A DNA stretch of 64,000 nt, from positions 682,001 through 746,000 of the forward strand of contig NZ_FOZS01000001.1 in the NCBI RefSeq assembly GCF_900116205.1. Direction: 5' to 3'. This DNA comes from Halostagnicola kamekurae. GTDB lineage: Archaea; Halobacteriota; Halobacteria; Halobacteriales; Natrialbaceae. Every line of letters starts with the position of its first letter. Position 1 is the stretch's first letter. The notes under the pieces are model-generated. The model was not told the DNA's origin. It saw nothing but the letters and a program-made list of their open reading frames with translations, and did not search any database. Below, in pieces: positions 9,613-18,071 of this stretch. The translations under genes and the position numbers were made by a program.

Positions 9613-10071
9613 TTATTCTCGGTGGCGGACGCGAACGAGCCCGTTCGACGTCACCCCGATGACGAGCGGAGTCGATATCTTGCGTCCCTGGACCGCGGGC
9701 CCGGCGGCGTCGCTGACGACTTTCATCAGATCGGGGGCGGTGTGATCGACCTTGACGCCGTTTTCGTCGCACGCGTCGTAGACGCGATCCGGCACGTCGT
9801 AGAGGTCCGTCCCGGCGGGGATACGAACCCTGACCGGTGCGCGAAGCGCCTCCGCGAACGCCACCGTCTCGCGGGCCTTGGTCAGGTTCTCTCGAGCGCT
9901 CGACTCGACCGACGAGACGTTCGCTCGCGACGTGCCGAGCGCGTCGGCGATGTCGGCCTGGGACACGTCTCGCTCTCGCAACGCGAGGATCTGTGCCTGC
10001 CTGTGGGTCAGGACGCTCGTCTCGGCTTCGAACCCGATGTCCTCGAGCAGCGTTTCGACGTCGTCGATCAC
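9613..10071 (-). CDS. Tfx-family DNA-binding transcriptional regulator
   Basis: 152 residues. The N-terminal HTH (LTHRQAQILALRERDVSQ, then DALGTSRANVSSVESSARENL) and the C-terminal domain ending GVTSNGLVRVRHRE match the Tfx family. Methanothermobacter Tfx binds DNA near the molybdenum formylmethanofuran dehydrogenase operon, so the family has a link to molybdenum genes. I place the start at a GTG (10071, VIDDVETLLED) because the longer frame upstream is non-conserved and basic. It lies within 2 kb of a moeA, so a regulatory link is plausible but inferred. Confidence 0.82.
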   Translation of the reverse strand: MIDDVETLLEDIGFEAETSVLTHRQAQILALRERDVSQADIADALGTSRANVSSVESSARENLTKARETVAFAEALRAPVRVRIPAGTDLYDVPDRVYDACDENGVKVDHTAPDLMKVVSDAAGPAVQGRKISTPLVIGVTSNGLVRVRHRE

Positions 10072-10288
10072 GGCGAAGCCACCTCGAGCGGGGTCGCGCG
10101 CGTGGTCATAATCTGATATCGGGTCGGCAGGATCAAAGCGTCTCCGATCGAATCGATGCCGGACTCGAAGCGGTAGCGAATCGCTGCCGTGCTCGAACCG
10201 CAACTGCACCAGATCGAACGAGATAGACCGAAGAAAACGTCGTGGGTGGCACTGTCCACGGACCGCCGCTGTCGCCAGCGCGGGCCGG

Positions 10289-10750
10289 TTACGATCCCCA
10301 GAAGTTGTCGCGGCTGCCAAGTCGTTCCCGTTTGTGCTGGCTCTCGGTTTCGTCGTCCTCGTCGTCGTCGCTCAAGTCGTCGCTCTCGTCGTCCGGCTCG
10401 TCGTCTTCGTCGCTTTCCAACGGCAGTCGCTCGAGTTCTTTGGCTCTCGCGTGGTTGCTGTGGACGCGCTCGATCTCGACGCGCGATCGGGCCTTCGGGA
10501 GCACGCCGTCGACCATGACGATGAACCCGTCCTCGGTTCGGCCGACGCCGGCGCCGCTTTCGTGCATGTCGACGATGTCGACGACGACTTCCTCGCCGCG
10601 CTTGATCGGTTGGCTCTTCAGGTCGTCGATGGGCTGGTTGTAGTGTTGGCACCACTCCTTGCCACCACGGTCGCCGTAGTGTTGACACCCCATTCCCGAA
10701 ATCCGCTCGGAAAAGCTCGGACAGTCGTCGGCGAGTGGACAGTCTGCCAT
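10289..10750 (-). CDS. TRAM-domain RNA-binding protein with acidic tail
   Basis: 153 residues. An N-terminal cysteine set (MADCPLADDCPSF, GMGCQHYGD, WCQHYNQP) is followed by a TRAM domain: IKRGEEVVVDIVDMHESGAG, then FIVMVDGVLPKARSRVEI. The C-terminal third is an Asp/Glu/Ser-rich tail. TRAM domains bind tRNA or rRNA and are common as short stand-alone proteins in haloarchaea. The four N-terminal Cys could bind zinc. Start 10750 is the ATG at the cysteine cluster. The gene reads away from etfBA; its promoter lies in the 283-bp gap shared with that operon. Confidence 0.87.
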   Translation of the reverse strand: MADCPLADDCPSFSERISGMGCQHYGDRGGKEWCQHYNQPIDDLKSQPIKRGEEVVVDIVDMHESGAGVGRTEDGFIVMVDGVLPKARSRVEIERVHSNHARAKELERLPLESDEDDEPDDESDDLSDDDEDDETESQHKRERLGSRDNFWGS

Positions 10751-11033
10751 ACGGTTTTCTATCAGCGGCGGCGTTAAACCGCTTGCGTCTTGGAAACGAC
10801 GGGTACGCTCGAGCGAGCGTTGCGACCGACGGCCGCCGATCGCGCAGTTTCGACCCGACTTCTGCGTCCAGTCCGGGCCGGTCTGTCGCCGGCGACGAAC
10901 GGAACTCGACACATAGGCGCGATCCCATCTCGACTCACGAACTCTCGGTCGCGTCGAATCTATCGCGACAACTGCTCGCGTATGAAACGGGGTTTCGAAA
11001 ACGTTTACGGGGATGGCAACGCACAAAACAATG

Positions 11034-11825
11034 ATGAAGATTCTCGTTACGGTCAAAGAAGTCGCGACCGTCGAAGACGAGTTCGAGATCGAGGGAACGG
11101 CGATCGCCGACCAGTACCTCGGTGCCGATCTCAACGAATGGGACGACTACGCCGTCGAGGAGGCCGTCCAACTTCAGGAAGCCGGCCTCGCCGACGAGGT
11201 CGTCACCGTCACCATTGGCCCCGAAGACTGCGAGCAGACCATCCGCCAAGCCCTCGCGAAAGGCGCCGACCGCGCCATCCGCGTCTGGGACGACGCCCTC
11301 GAGGATGTCGACCTACTCGATGTCGGCGCGAAGACCGATATCCTGAGCGCCGTCGTCGAGGCTGAAGAGCCGGATCTCGTCCTCTCGGGTGTGCAGTCCG
11401 GCGACGACAGTTTCGGCGCCACCGGCGTCTCGCTCGCCAGCGCCGTCGGCTTCCAGTGGGGCGCGGTCGTCAACGGCCTCGAGCACGACCTCGAAGACGG
11501 CGTCGCGTCGGTCCGGCGCGAACTCGAGGGCGGCGTCGAAGAACTCACTGACATCGACCTGCCCGCGGTGCTGACGATCCAGACCGGGATCAACGAGCCC
11601 CGCTACGCGAGTCTGCGCGGTATTCGCCAGGCCCAGCGCAAGGACCTCGATGTCCAGACGCTGGCCGATCTCGGCGTCGACGCCAGTGCCGTCGAAGGCG
11701 ATCTCGAGCTCACTGAAATGTACGAACCCGAGACCGAGAGCGACGTGACCGTCTGGGAGGGCGGTGCCGACGACACGGCCGGACAACTCGCTGAGTTGCT
11801 CCGCGAGAAGGGGGTGGCACAATGA
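11034..11825 (+). CDS. etfB: electron transfer flavoprotein beta subunit
   Basis: 263 residues starting MKILVTVKEVATVED, with the ETF-beta/adenine-nucleotide alpha-hydrolase fold: LSGVQSGDDSFGATGVSLA, then the recognition-loop region LPAVLTIQTGINEPRYASLRG. ETF-beta binds AMP and partners EtfA to carry electrons from acyl-CoA dehydrogenases or other flavoproteins to the quinone pool. Two tandem ATGs (11031, 11034) could start it; the second fits the family. The stop overlaps the etfA start (ATGA at 11822-11825), so the two subunits are translationally coupled. No etfD/fixC-like quinone oxidoreductase is adjacent. Confidence 0.95.
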   Translation: MKILVTVKEVATVEDEFEIEGTAIADQYLGADLNEWDDYAVEEAVQLQEAGLADEVVTVTIGPEDCEQTIRQALAKGADRAIRVWDDALEDVDLLDVGAKTDILSAVVEAEEPDLVLSGVQSGDDSFGATGVSLASAVGFQWGAVVNGLEHDLEDGVASVRRELEGGVEELTDIDLPAVLTIQTGINEPRYASLRGIRQAQRKDLDVQTLADLGVDASAVEGDLELTEMYEPETESDVTVWEGGADDTAGQLAELLREKGVAQ

Positions 11826-12775
11826 CGGACGTACTCGCGATCGCCGACCACCGCCGCGGTGAACTCCGAGACGTGAGCTACGAGATCATCACCGCCGGGC
11901 GCGAACTCGCGGACGAGACCGGAGGCGATCTCCATCTGGCGATCATCAGCGGCCCCGTCGAGGAGTTCGCCGAGAAGGCGAACCGCGAGGGCGCTGACGC
12001 GATCCACACCGTTTCCTACGGCGAGGAGTTCAACCACGACGTCTACACGCAGGCGATCACACAGCTCTACGACGAACTCAGTCCGCAATACGTGCTCGCG
12101 CCCAACAGCGTCAACGGCCTCGACTACGCCCCCGCCGTCGCCAACGAGCTAGACCTTCCGATCGTCACGGACACGGTCGGCCTCGAGACCGACGGCGAGA
12201 CCCTTCGGGCGAACCGCGAGATGTACGGCGGCAAGGTCGAGACGACCACCGAACTCGAGGGGGCCGCCGTCGCGACGATCCGTAGCGCCGAGTGGCCCCA
12301 AGCCGAAGGCACCGGCGACGCCGAAATCGAGGCCTTCGACGCCGCTATCGACGAGGACGCCATCGGCTCGAGCGTCACGGGCTTCGAAGAGGTCGGCGGC
12401 GGCGACGTCGACATCAGCGAGGCGGACGTGCTGGTCTCGATCGGTCGCGGCATCGAGGAAGAGGAGAATCTGGACATCATTCGCGACCTCGTCGACGCGC
12501 TCGACGCGACGCTGTCGTCGTCGCGGCCGATCGTCGACAACGGCTGGCTGCCCAAAAACCGGCAGGTCGGTCAGTCGGGCAAGGTCGTCACGCCCGACGT
12601 CTACATCGCCATCGGGATCTCGGGGGCAGTCCAGCACGTCGCCGGGATGAAAGGCTCCGATACCATCGTGGCGATCAACACGGACCCGAACGCGCCGATC
12701 ATGGACATCGCCGACTACGCGATCCACGACGACCTCTTCGACGTCGTGCCGGCGCTGACCGAACAGTTCCAGTAA
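11822..12775 (+). CDS. etfA: electron transfer flavoprotein alpha subunit
   Basis: 317 residues. The C-terminal FAD-binding domain is clear: [54 protein letters not shown], and [17 protein letters not shown]. It forms a heterodimer with the preceding EtfB and holds the redox-active FAD in the cytoplasm. It overlaps etfB by 4 bp and ends an apparent two-gene operon; the prenyl synthase 125 bp downstream probably has its own promoter. Length and motifs are complete. Confidence 0.95.
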   Translation: MTDVLAIADHRRGELRDVSYEIITAGRELADETGGDLHLAIISGPVEEFAEKANREGADAIHTVSYGEEFNHDVYTQAITQLYDELSPQYVLAPNSVNGLDYAPAVANELDLPIVTDTVGLETDGETLRANREMYGGKVETTTELEGAAVATIRSAEWPQAEGTGDAEIEAFDAAIDEDAIGSSVTGFEEVGGGDVDISEADVLVSIGRGIEEEENLDIIRDLVDALDATLSSSRPIVDNGWLPKNRQVGQSGKVVTPDVYIAIGISGAVQHVAGMKGSDTIVAINTDPNAPIMDIADYAIHDDLFDVVPALTEQFQ

Positions 12776-12899
12776 CACGGCCCAATACCGCTATTCTCGT
12801 CGTCCCGCCGATCTCGAACTCCGCCGAACCGTCTCGAGGGACCGAACGGTTTCGGCCGTAACCGTCACGTACTTTTTTCCCCCGTTCGAAGCGCTGGCA

Positions 12900-13742
12900 A
12901 TGGAACTTCTCGAGCGCCGCCGGGCGCTGGTCGAGGAGCGTCTCGTCGAGGTCGTCGACGGCCTCGATCCGGAGACGCTCAGTTCGGAAGTTCGCCACGT
13001 GACGCTCTCGGGGGGGAAACGAGTGCGGCCGATGGTGACGATACTGGCATGTGAAACGGTCGGCGGGGACCGGACCGACGCCGTCGACTTCGGCGTCGGG
13101 ATCGAACTCGTCCACACCGCGTCGCTCGTCGTCGACGACATCATCGACCGCTCGGAGCTTCGACGGGGGACGACCAGCGCCTGGGCCGAGTTCGGCCACG
13201 GGCCGGCGATCATCGCGAGCGACGGACTACTCGGCGAGGCGTTCGCCCTCTTTTCGGCGGATCCGAAGGCGACGCAGGTCGTCGCCGAGTCGCTGGTCGA
13301 ACTCGGCGTCGGCGAGGCGACCGAACTCTCTTCCCAGCCATCGAACGAAGCCGAGTACATGACCCTCGCGCGCCGGAAGACCGGCGCGCTGTTTCGCGCC
13401 GCAGCGGAACTGGGCGCGATCGCCGCCGACTCCGATCCGTTTACCGTCGAGACGCTCGGCGAGTACGCCGAACGCGTCGGCGTCGCCTTCCAGATTCGAG
13501 ACGACGTGTTGGACGCGACTGCGGATCCCTCCTCGCTCGGAAAACCGACCGGCCACGACGCCGCCCTCGAGCGTCCCTCGGTCGTCCAGGTGACCGACCT
13601 GACGCCCGCGGAGGCGAACGAACGGGCCCGATCGCAGGCTGACCGGGCGATCGACGCGCTCAAGACAGTCGACGCCGTCGATACGGCGGCTCGAGACTAC
13701 CTCCTCGAGCTGGCGGAGTTCGTCGTCGAGCGCGAGCGGTAA
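12900..13742 (+). CDS. isoprenyl diphosphate synthase (polyprenyl synthetase family)
   Basis: 280 residues, short for the family but with both aspartate-rich motifs intact: DDIID at residues 79-83 within VVDDIIDRSELRRG, and QIRDDVLD with Asp near 201-202. GGKRVRP near residue 40 is the diphosphate-binding lysine/arginine motif. It condenses IPP with allylic diphosphates to make geranylgeranyl or longer chains for archaeal lipids or quinones. Chain length cannot be decided by eye. A degenerate paralogue without the Asp motifs lies at 35412-36479. Confidence 0.9.
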   Translation: MELLERRRALVEERLVEVVDGLDPETLSSEVRHVTLSGGKRVRPMVTILACETVGGDRTDAVDFGVGIELVHTASLVVDDIIDRSELRRGTTSAWAEFGHGPAIIASDGLLGEAFALFSADPKATQVVAESLVELGVGEATELSSQPSNEAEYMTLARRKTGALFRAAAELGAIAADSDPFTVETLGEYAERVGVAFQIRDDVLDATADPSSLGKPTGHDAALERPSVVQVTDLTPAEANERARSQADRAIDALKTVDAVDTAARDYLLELAEFVVERER

Positions 13743-13778
13743 TCGGCCGCCATCCCAGACGACGCTCGAGCGACCACA

Positions 13779-14258
13779 CTATTCACCGTCCCAGTAATCC
13801 ACGTCGGCCTCGATCGGGTAGTACCCCGAGAGCGACCGCTCCTCGCGCCCGCCCGGCGGCGAGCCGACGTAGACGCCGAACTTCTCCGAGTCCGGGTACA
13901 CCGTCACGTCCGGCTCGTTCATGGTCGAGACCAGGAGGTATCGAAGCGCCGTCTCGGAATCGTTGATCACCTTGTGGCCGCCGCGCTCGTCGGCCGGGAA
14001 CGAGACGTAGTCGCCGGCTTCGAGATCGTACGTCTCGTCCGCGAGCCGAAGCGTTCCGGTTCCGGCGAGCACGTACATCGCCTCTTCGTTCGCGGCGTGA
14101 TAGTGATACGGCCACGATTCGTTTCCGGCCGGAAGCTCGTAGAGGCTACAGCCGAGTCGCTCGCCGTCTGCGGCCTCGCCGAGTTGTTTGCGTCGCACGT
14201 TCATCGTCCCCTGGGTCAGTTCCGTCCACTCGAGGTCGTCGGCCTGTACCGGTCCCAT
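13779..14258 (-). CDS. cupin-domain protein
   Basis: 159 residues forming a single cupin barrel: HYHAANEEAMYVLAGTGTLR (motif 1 with metal-binding His/Glu), then YDLEAGDYVSFPADERGGHKV (motif 2). These residues suggest a bound divalent metal. Many haloarchaea encode one such protein of unknown substrate. The C-terminus has a tyrosine-rich GYYPIEADVDYWDGE. It is convergent with the prenyl synthase, with only 36 bp between stops. Confidence 0.85.
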   Translation of the reverse strand: MGPVQADDLEWTELTQGTMNVRRKQLGEAADGERLGCSLYELPAGNESWPYHYHAANEEAMYVLAGTGTLRLADETYDLEAGDYVSFPADERGGHKVINDSETALRYLLVSTMNEPDVTVYPDSEKFGVYVGSPPGGREERSLSGYYPIEADVDYWDGE

Positions 14259-14380
14259 GTCGGTGCCTTCGACCGGGATCGATTAGGGCTTTGTGCCTGG
14301 ATTCAGGGCGGTTCTGGGTCGATTTTGCGTACCGTTCCAATCGACGACTGAAATGAAAATCAGGGTCGGACGCGTTGCAG

Positions 14381-15481
14381 CTAGGCGCTGTCCGCTCGAG
14401 GCGTCCCCTCTGAAAAACGCGATTCGGCGACAGCGAACGCGAGCGTGCTCACGATACCGAGGACCGTTCCGGCGGTCAGCGCACCGGCGAGCATCGTGAT
14501 GCCGAACTCGTCGAGGAAGAACCCGCTGACCGCATAGAGGACGACGGCGATCCCGATCACGTAGAACGGCGCGTTGAGGTAGCGCCACTCGAGGCGGCCG
14601 GCGATGTACTCGTCGGTGATCTGCCCGAGGCTCGTGGTGATGCCCGCGGCCGCCAACCACTGGATCGAGCCGTACACCAGCGCGGCCAACATCATGGGAA
14701 TCCCGAGGTCGGTCGACGTGGCCGCTCGCGTGTCCTCGAGCATGTTGACGCCGCTGACACCGCCGAGCGCGAGCAATGCGGCCGCGACGACGTACGCAAG
14801 CAGCGTTGTTCGACCGGCGTACAGCGAACGACGACCGTACTCGACGGCGGCGTCGAGGTATTCGCCGAGTCCGAGTCCGCGGGAGATGAGGTAGAGCCCG
14901 AGCAGCGTCGAGGTGACCCCGAGGACGAGCCCCGGCAGGTTGAGCAACGCGCCGACCAGCGCGAGCGGATAGATCAAAAGCAGGATGCCGATCGGGATGA
15001 GGACGGTCCCTCTGGTCTCCGGATCGTCGAGCACCTGCTTGATCGTGTAGTACATCGACTCCAAATTCTGCGCCTGACGGACGACCACCCGTCTAACGCC
15101 GTCTATCGGGACCCGCGAGCGGATGATCGGAATGACCGACTCGTCCTGTGCGCCGTCGGTGATGACCAGCGTCGTGACGTTCTCCGCGGTCGAGAGGCTC
15201 GCGAGGACGGTGTCGACCTCGTCGCCGACCTCGCGGTTGGCCTCGAGGTCGCTCCCGTCGTTGCCCGTGACGACCGCGACCTCGACGCTCTCGTCGCGTT
15301 CCGCGAGGTCGTCGTAGACGTGGATCCCCTGAAAGATGACGTTGACGTCCGAGTCCTCGGGGTCTTCGGTCGCCAGCGCGACGGCGGCCTCCTCGACCGG
15401 TTCGCGGCCGATCACCGGGGTCGAAAAGCCGGTCTTGCGGCCGAGGTCGTCGTCGAGATCGACACACAGGACCAACAGCAT
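14381..15481 (-). CDS. DUF373-family integral membrane protein
   Basis: 366 residues starting MLLVLCVDLDDDLGRKTGF, the typical DUF373 opening. The first 180 residues are a soluble Rossmann-like domain (VIFQGIHVYDDL, VTLVITDGAQDESVIPIIRS-type strands). The rest is a run of hydrophobic segments, roughly 190-360, consistent with multiple membrane helices. Function is not known for the family. Start 15481 was chosen at the conserved MLLVLCVD; the upstream 38 residues of open frame look like promoter DNA shared with the divergent radical SAM gene. Confidence 0.87.
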   Translation of the reverse strand: MLLVLCVDLDDDLGRKTGFSTPVIGREPVEEAAVALATEDPEDSDVNVIFQGIHVYDDLAERDESVEVAVVTGNDGSDLEANREVGDEVDTVLASLSTAENVTTLVITDGAQDESVIPIIRSRVPIDGVRRVVVRQAQNLESMYYTIKQVLDDPETRGTVLIPIGILLLIYPLALVGALLNLPGLVLGVTSTLLGLYLISRGLGLGEYLDAAVEYGRRSLYAGRTTLLAYVVAAALLALGGVSGVNMLEDTRAATSTDLGIPMMLAALVYGSIQWLAAAGITTSLGQITDEYIAGRLEWRYLNAPFYVIGIAVVLYAVSGFFLDEFGITMLAGALTAGTVLGIVSTLAFAVAESRFSEGTPRADSA

Positions 15482-15631
15482 CGAGTCGAGGTACGGGTGC
15501 GTGGTATTTCCATCTTCTGGGGTAGTACGCGGGCCGGAGACTCGCCGTACCGACCGATCTTCGTGGGTGAGACCCGCAAACCGGGGCGATTCCACACGGC
15601 TTTTGGCGTTCGAGACGCTAGACGGAGTCGA

Positions 15632-16627
15632 ATGATCTCGAAGGGCTGTGAGCAGTGTGCGAAAGGCGGCAAGATGGTGCTGTTCGTCTACGGCTACTGC
15701 GATCAGCGCGACTGCTTTTACTGCCCGCTCGGCGAGTCACGCAAGAACGTCACCGACGTCTACGCGAACGAACGACTCGTCGAGGACGACGAGGACGTTC
15801 TCACCGAGGCCCACCGGATGGACGCGCTCGGGACGTCGATCACGGGCGGTGAACCGCAGGAGGCTCTCGAGCGAACCTGTCACTACCTGGAACTCCTCAA
15901 AGACGAGTTCGGGGAGGATCACCACACGCACCTCTACACCGGCATTACGGGCGGCAGAGAGAACATGCGCCGACTTTCCGAAGCCGGTCTCGACGAGATC
16001 CGGTTCCACCCGCCGCTCGAGCAGTGGGGCGACCTCCACGGAACGGAGTGGGAGGACATCCTCTACATCGCGCGCGAGGAAGGGCTCACGCCCGCGTTCG
16101 AAATCCCCGGTATCCGTCCCGAACCGGAGTTCCTCGAGTTTCTCGACGAGGGCGCGGCGGAGTTCTGTAACATAAACGAGTTCGAGATGAGCCACGGGAA
16201 CTTCCGCCGGATGCAAGCCGAGGGATACGAACTCAAAGAAGATCACATGAGTGCAGTCGACAACGATCGTGAGTCCATCCTCGACGTGATGGGCGACCAC
16301 GAGCGGACCTACTTCTGTACCTCCGTGTTCAAAGACGCCGCCCAGCACCGGCGACGGCTCAAACGGGCCGCGCGAAACGTTCGCCGGGAGTTCGACGACA
16401 TCACCGACGACGGAACCCTTGTCTACGGCAAGACCAGGGCGGATCCGTCCCGATTCGTCGACCTCGGCGTTCCCGAGGAGTTCTACACCGTCAAGACGAA
16501 CCACGTCGAAGTCGCCTGGTGGCTCCTAGAGGAGATGATCGACGAAGGCGACCTCGAGGACGGCGAAATCGTCGAACAGTATCCGACCTACGATGGGCAG
16601 GTCGTCGAGCGGACGCCGCTCGCGTAG
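15632..16627 (+). CDS. radical SAM protein with CX4CX2C cluster motif
   Basis: 331 residues. Cys23, Cys28 and Cys31 (GYCDQRDCFYCPLGE) form the predicted 4Fe-4S site, spaced CX4CX2C instead of the usual CX3CX2C. ITGGEP near residue 70 is the SAM-binding GGE motif, and TPAFEIPGIRPEPEFLEFL is a later barrel strand. An additional CEQC pair at residues 6 and 9 could bind metal. Family members in archaea are labelled generically as radical SAM; reaction unknown. Divergent from the DUF373 gene, which is a possible functional neighbour. Start 15632 gives MISKGCEQC. Confidence 0.85.
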   Translation: MISKGCEQCAKGGKMVLFVYGYCDQRDCFYCPLGESRKNVTDVYANERLVEDDEDVLTEAHRMDALGTSITGGEPQEALERTCHYLELLKDEFGEDHHTHLYTGITGGRENMRRLSEAGLDEIRFHPPLEQWGDLHGTEWEDILYIAREEGLTPAFEIPGIRPEPEFLEFLDEGAAEFCNINEFEMSHGNFRRMQAEGYELKEDHMSAVDNDRESILDVMGDHERTYFCTSVFKDAAQHRRRLKRAARNVRREFDDITDDGTLVYGKTRADPSRFVDLGVPEEFYTVKTNHVEVAWWLLEEMIDEGDLEDGEIVEQYPTYDGQVVERTPLA

Positions 16628-16669
16628 GCACTTTTAGAATTTCGCGAACGTCCACGTCAACCGAACTCT

Positions 16670-17914
16670 TCAGTCGATCTCCGTCGGATCGACTTCCGGA
16701 TGCGTAATGAGATTTTCGCGACCGATCCGGAGCTTTTCGATCTCGTCGTCGTCGTCCATCTTCGAGAGGAGCTGGGAGACCTTCGCGTTCGACCAGCCGG
16801 TCTCTTTGACGATCGTCGCCTGTTTCATCCGTCCGCCGTTCTTACTGAGCATCCGGTGGACGCGTTCTTCGTCGCTCAGCAGCGAGGGGTCGACCTCATC
16901 GTTCTCGGAGAACTCGAGTTCGGCATCGCGGGACCCGTCGGACGCCGACCGGTCGTTCGAAGCGCGGGCGGAGCCAGCGATACTCAGGGAGTCTCCGTCG
17001 GTGACGGCCTCGGAGCCGTGACTTGAATCGGTCCCCGGGACGTTGATCTCCGGAATGCGCTCGATCAACGGCTCGATTTCCGAGCGTCGCTGAGCGAGTA
17101 GATAGCCGCTCACACCGAACGCGACCGCGAGCACGGCGAAGACCCCGCCGATCCAGCCCAGATTCTGGAACAGCGGCGATCCACCAGACGATAAGAAGAC
17201 GAGATCCGGCTCTTCGTCTAACTCGACGGGGCCGTCCCAAACGTAGGTCCCGTTTTCGTCGCCGGGCGTCGCTGCCTCGTATCCTTGCGGTGTCTGGATG
17301 ACTAACTGCTGGTTACTGCTGAGATACGGTAACGGATCGCCGTGTTCGTCCTCGAAGACGTCGTTGACGTAGACGCGGTCGCCGTCGACGTATCCGAAGT
17401 TCGTCCACGTGAACGAGTACGAAATCACGCCGACAGAGGCGTTGTCGGCCGCTATGTCGTCGTCGTTTTCGAGCGTCTCAAGTTCGGCTTCGGTCGGCGG
17501 TTCGAATCGCGGTTCGTTCCAGTGGTCGTTTTCGATCGACATATTTCGGCCGATCGAGTCCTCGGCGATGTCGCTGGCCTGTTCGAACGCGTCGATCGGA
17601 TACGTGTTGTCGACCCTGTCGGCTGCGAACTCCTCGAACTGTTCTGCTTCGTCGTCACCTGCGAGGACGAACCGGTGCTCGACCGTCCACTCGGCATCGC
17701 CCGATTCGGTGATATTGAGACGGAAGACCTGTTTCGGATCCGCAGTGTCGACCGAAACATTCGAATCCTGAGGTATAGACGAGACGTCGTACTGGGGACC
17801 GGCAGAGGCCGTCCCTGTCGGCGAAGCGACTGTCGGGGCGGCGGCCACCGTCCCGAGCGTCGACGCGGTGAGGAGGGCGACGAGGGCAAGCGTGAGGGCG
17901 GTCGATAACCGCAT
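16670..17914 (-). CDS. membrane-anchored winged-helix regulator with exported N-terminal domain
   Basis: 414 residues. A signal peptide/anchor (MRLSTALTLALVALLTAST) is followed by an extracytoplasmic beta-rich domain of about 270 residues, a single membrane helix (LGWIGGVFAVLAVAFGVSGYLL), a Ser/Asp-rich linker and a C-terminal winged helix: LLSDEERVHRMLSKNGGRM, then VKETGWSNAKVSQLLSKM. This topology (sensor outside, DNA-binding domain inside) matches haloarchaeal DUF7343/DUF7345-type proteins. Start 17914 places the signal peptide at the N-terminus. Two TTTCC-GGAAA dyads precede it. Confidence 0.82.
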   Translation of the reverse strand: MRLSTALTLALVALLTASTLGTVAAAPTVASPTGTASAGPQYDVSSIPQDSNVSVDTADPKQVFRLNITESGDAEWTVEHRFVLAGDDEAEQFEEFAADRVDNTYPIDAFEQASDIAEDSIGRNMSIENDHWNEPRFEPPTEAELETLENDDDIAADNASVGVISYSFTWTNFGYVDGDRVYVNDVFEDEHGDPLPYLSSNQQLVIQTPQGYEAATPGDENGTYVWDGPVELDEEPDLVFLSSGGSPLFQNLGWIGGVFAVLAVAFGVSGYLLAQRRSEIEPLIERIPEINVPGTDSSHGSEAVTDGDSLSIAGSARASNDRSASDGSRDAELEFSENDEVDPSLLSDEERVHRMLSKNGGRMKQATIVKETGWSNAKVSQLLSKMDDDDEIEKLRIGRENLITHPEVDPTEID

Positions 17915-17929
17915 ACGTACAAGCGGTGG

Positions 17930-17962
17930 TTTCCCAGAGGAAAAAACACTTTCCATAGGAAA
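17930..17962. promoter_or_regulatory. tandem inverted repeats, candidate operator
   Basis: Two short dyads lie just upstream of the membrane-anchored regulator: TTTCC-N4-GGAAA at 17930-17943 and TTTCC-N3-GGAAA at 17950-17962. Their centres are about 20 bp apart, two helical turns. They fall where the minus-strand promoter should be, in the 157-bp gap shared with the exported protein at 18072. The dyads are seen directly; the role as a binding site, possibly for the adjacent winged helix, is inference. Confidence 0.5.
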
Positions 17963-18071
17963 ATCGATTATTACTTCACGCGTCGTGTGGGTATTCTGAT
18001 GGTAGCCTGTGCTTACTCGCGATGAGTAGCTGTCGACCAATTTTTGTATCAGTGGTCTCTACTATCGTTCA

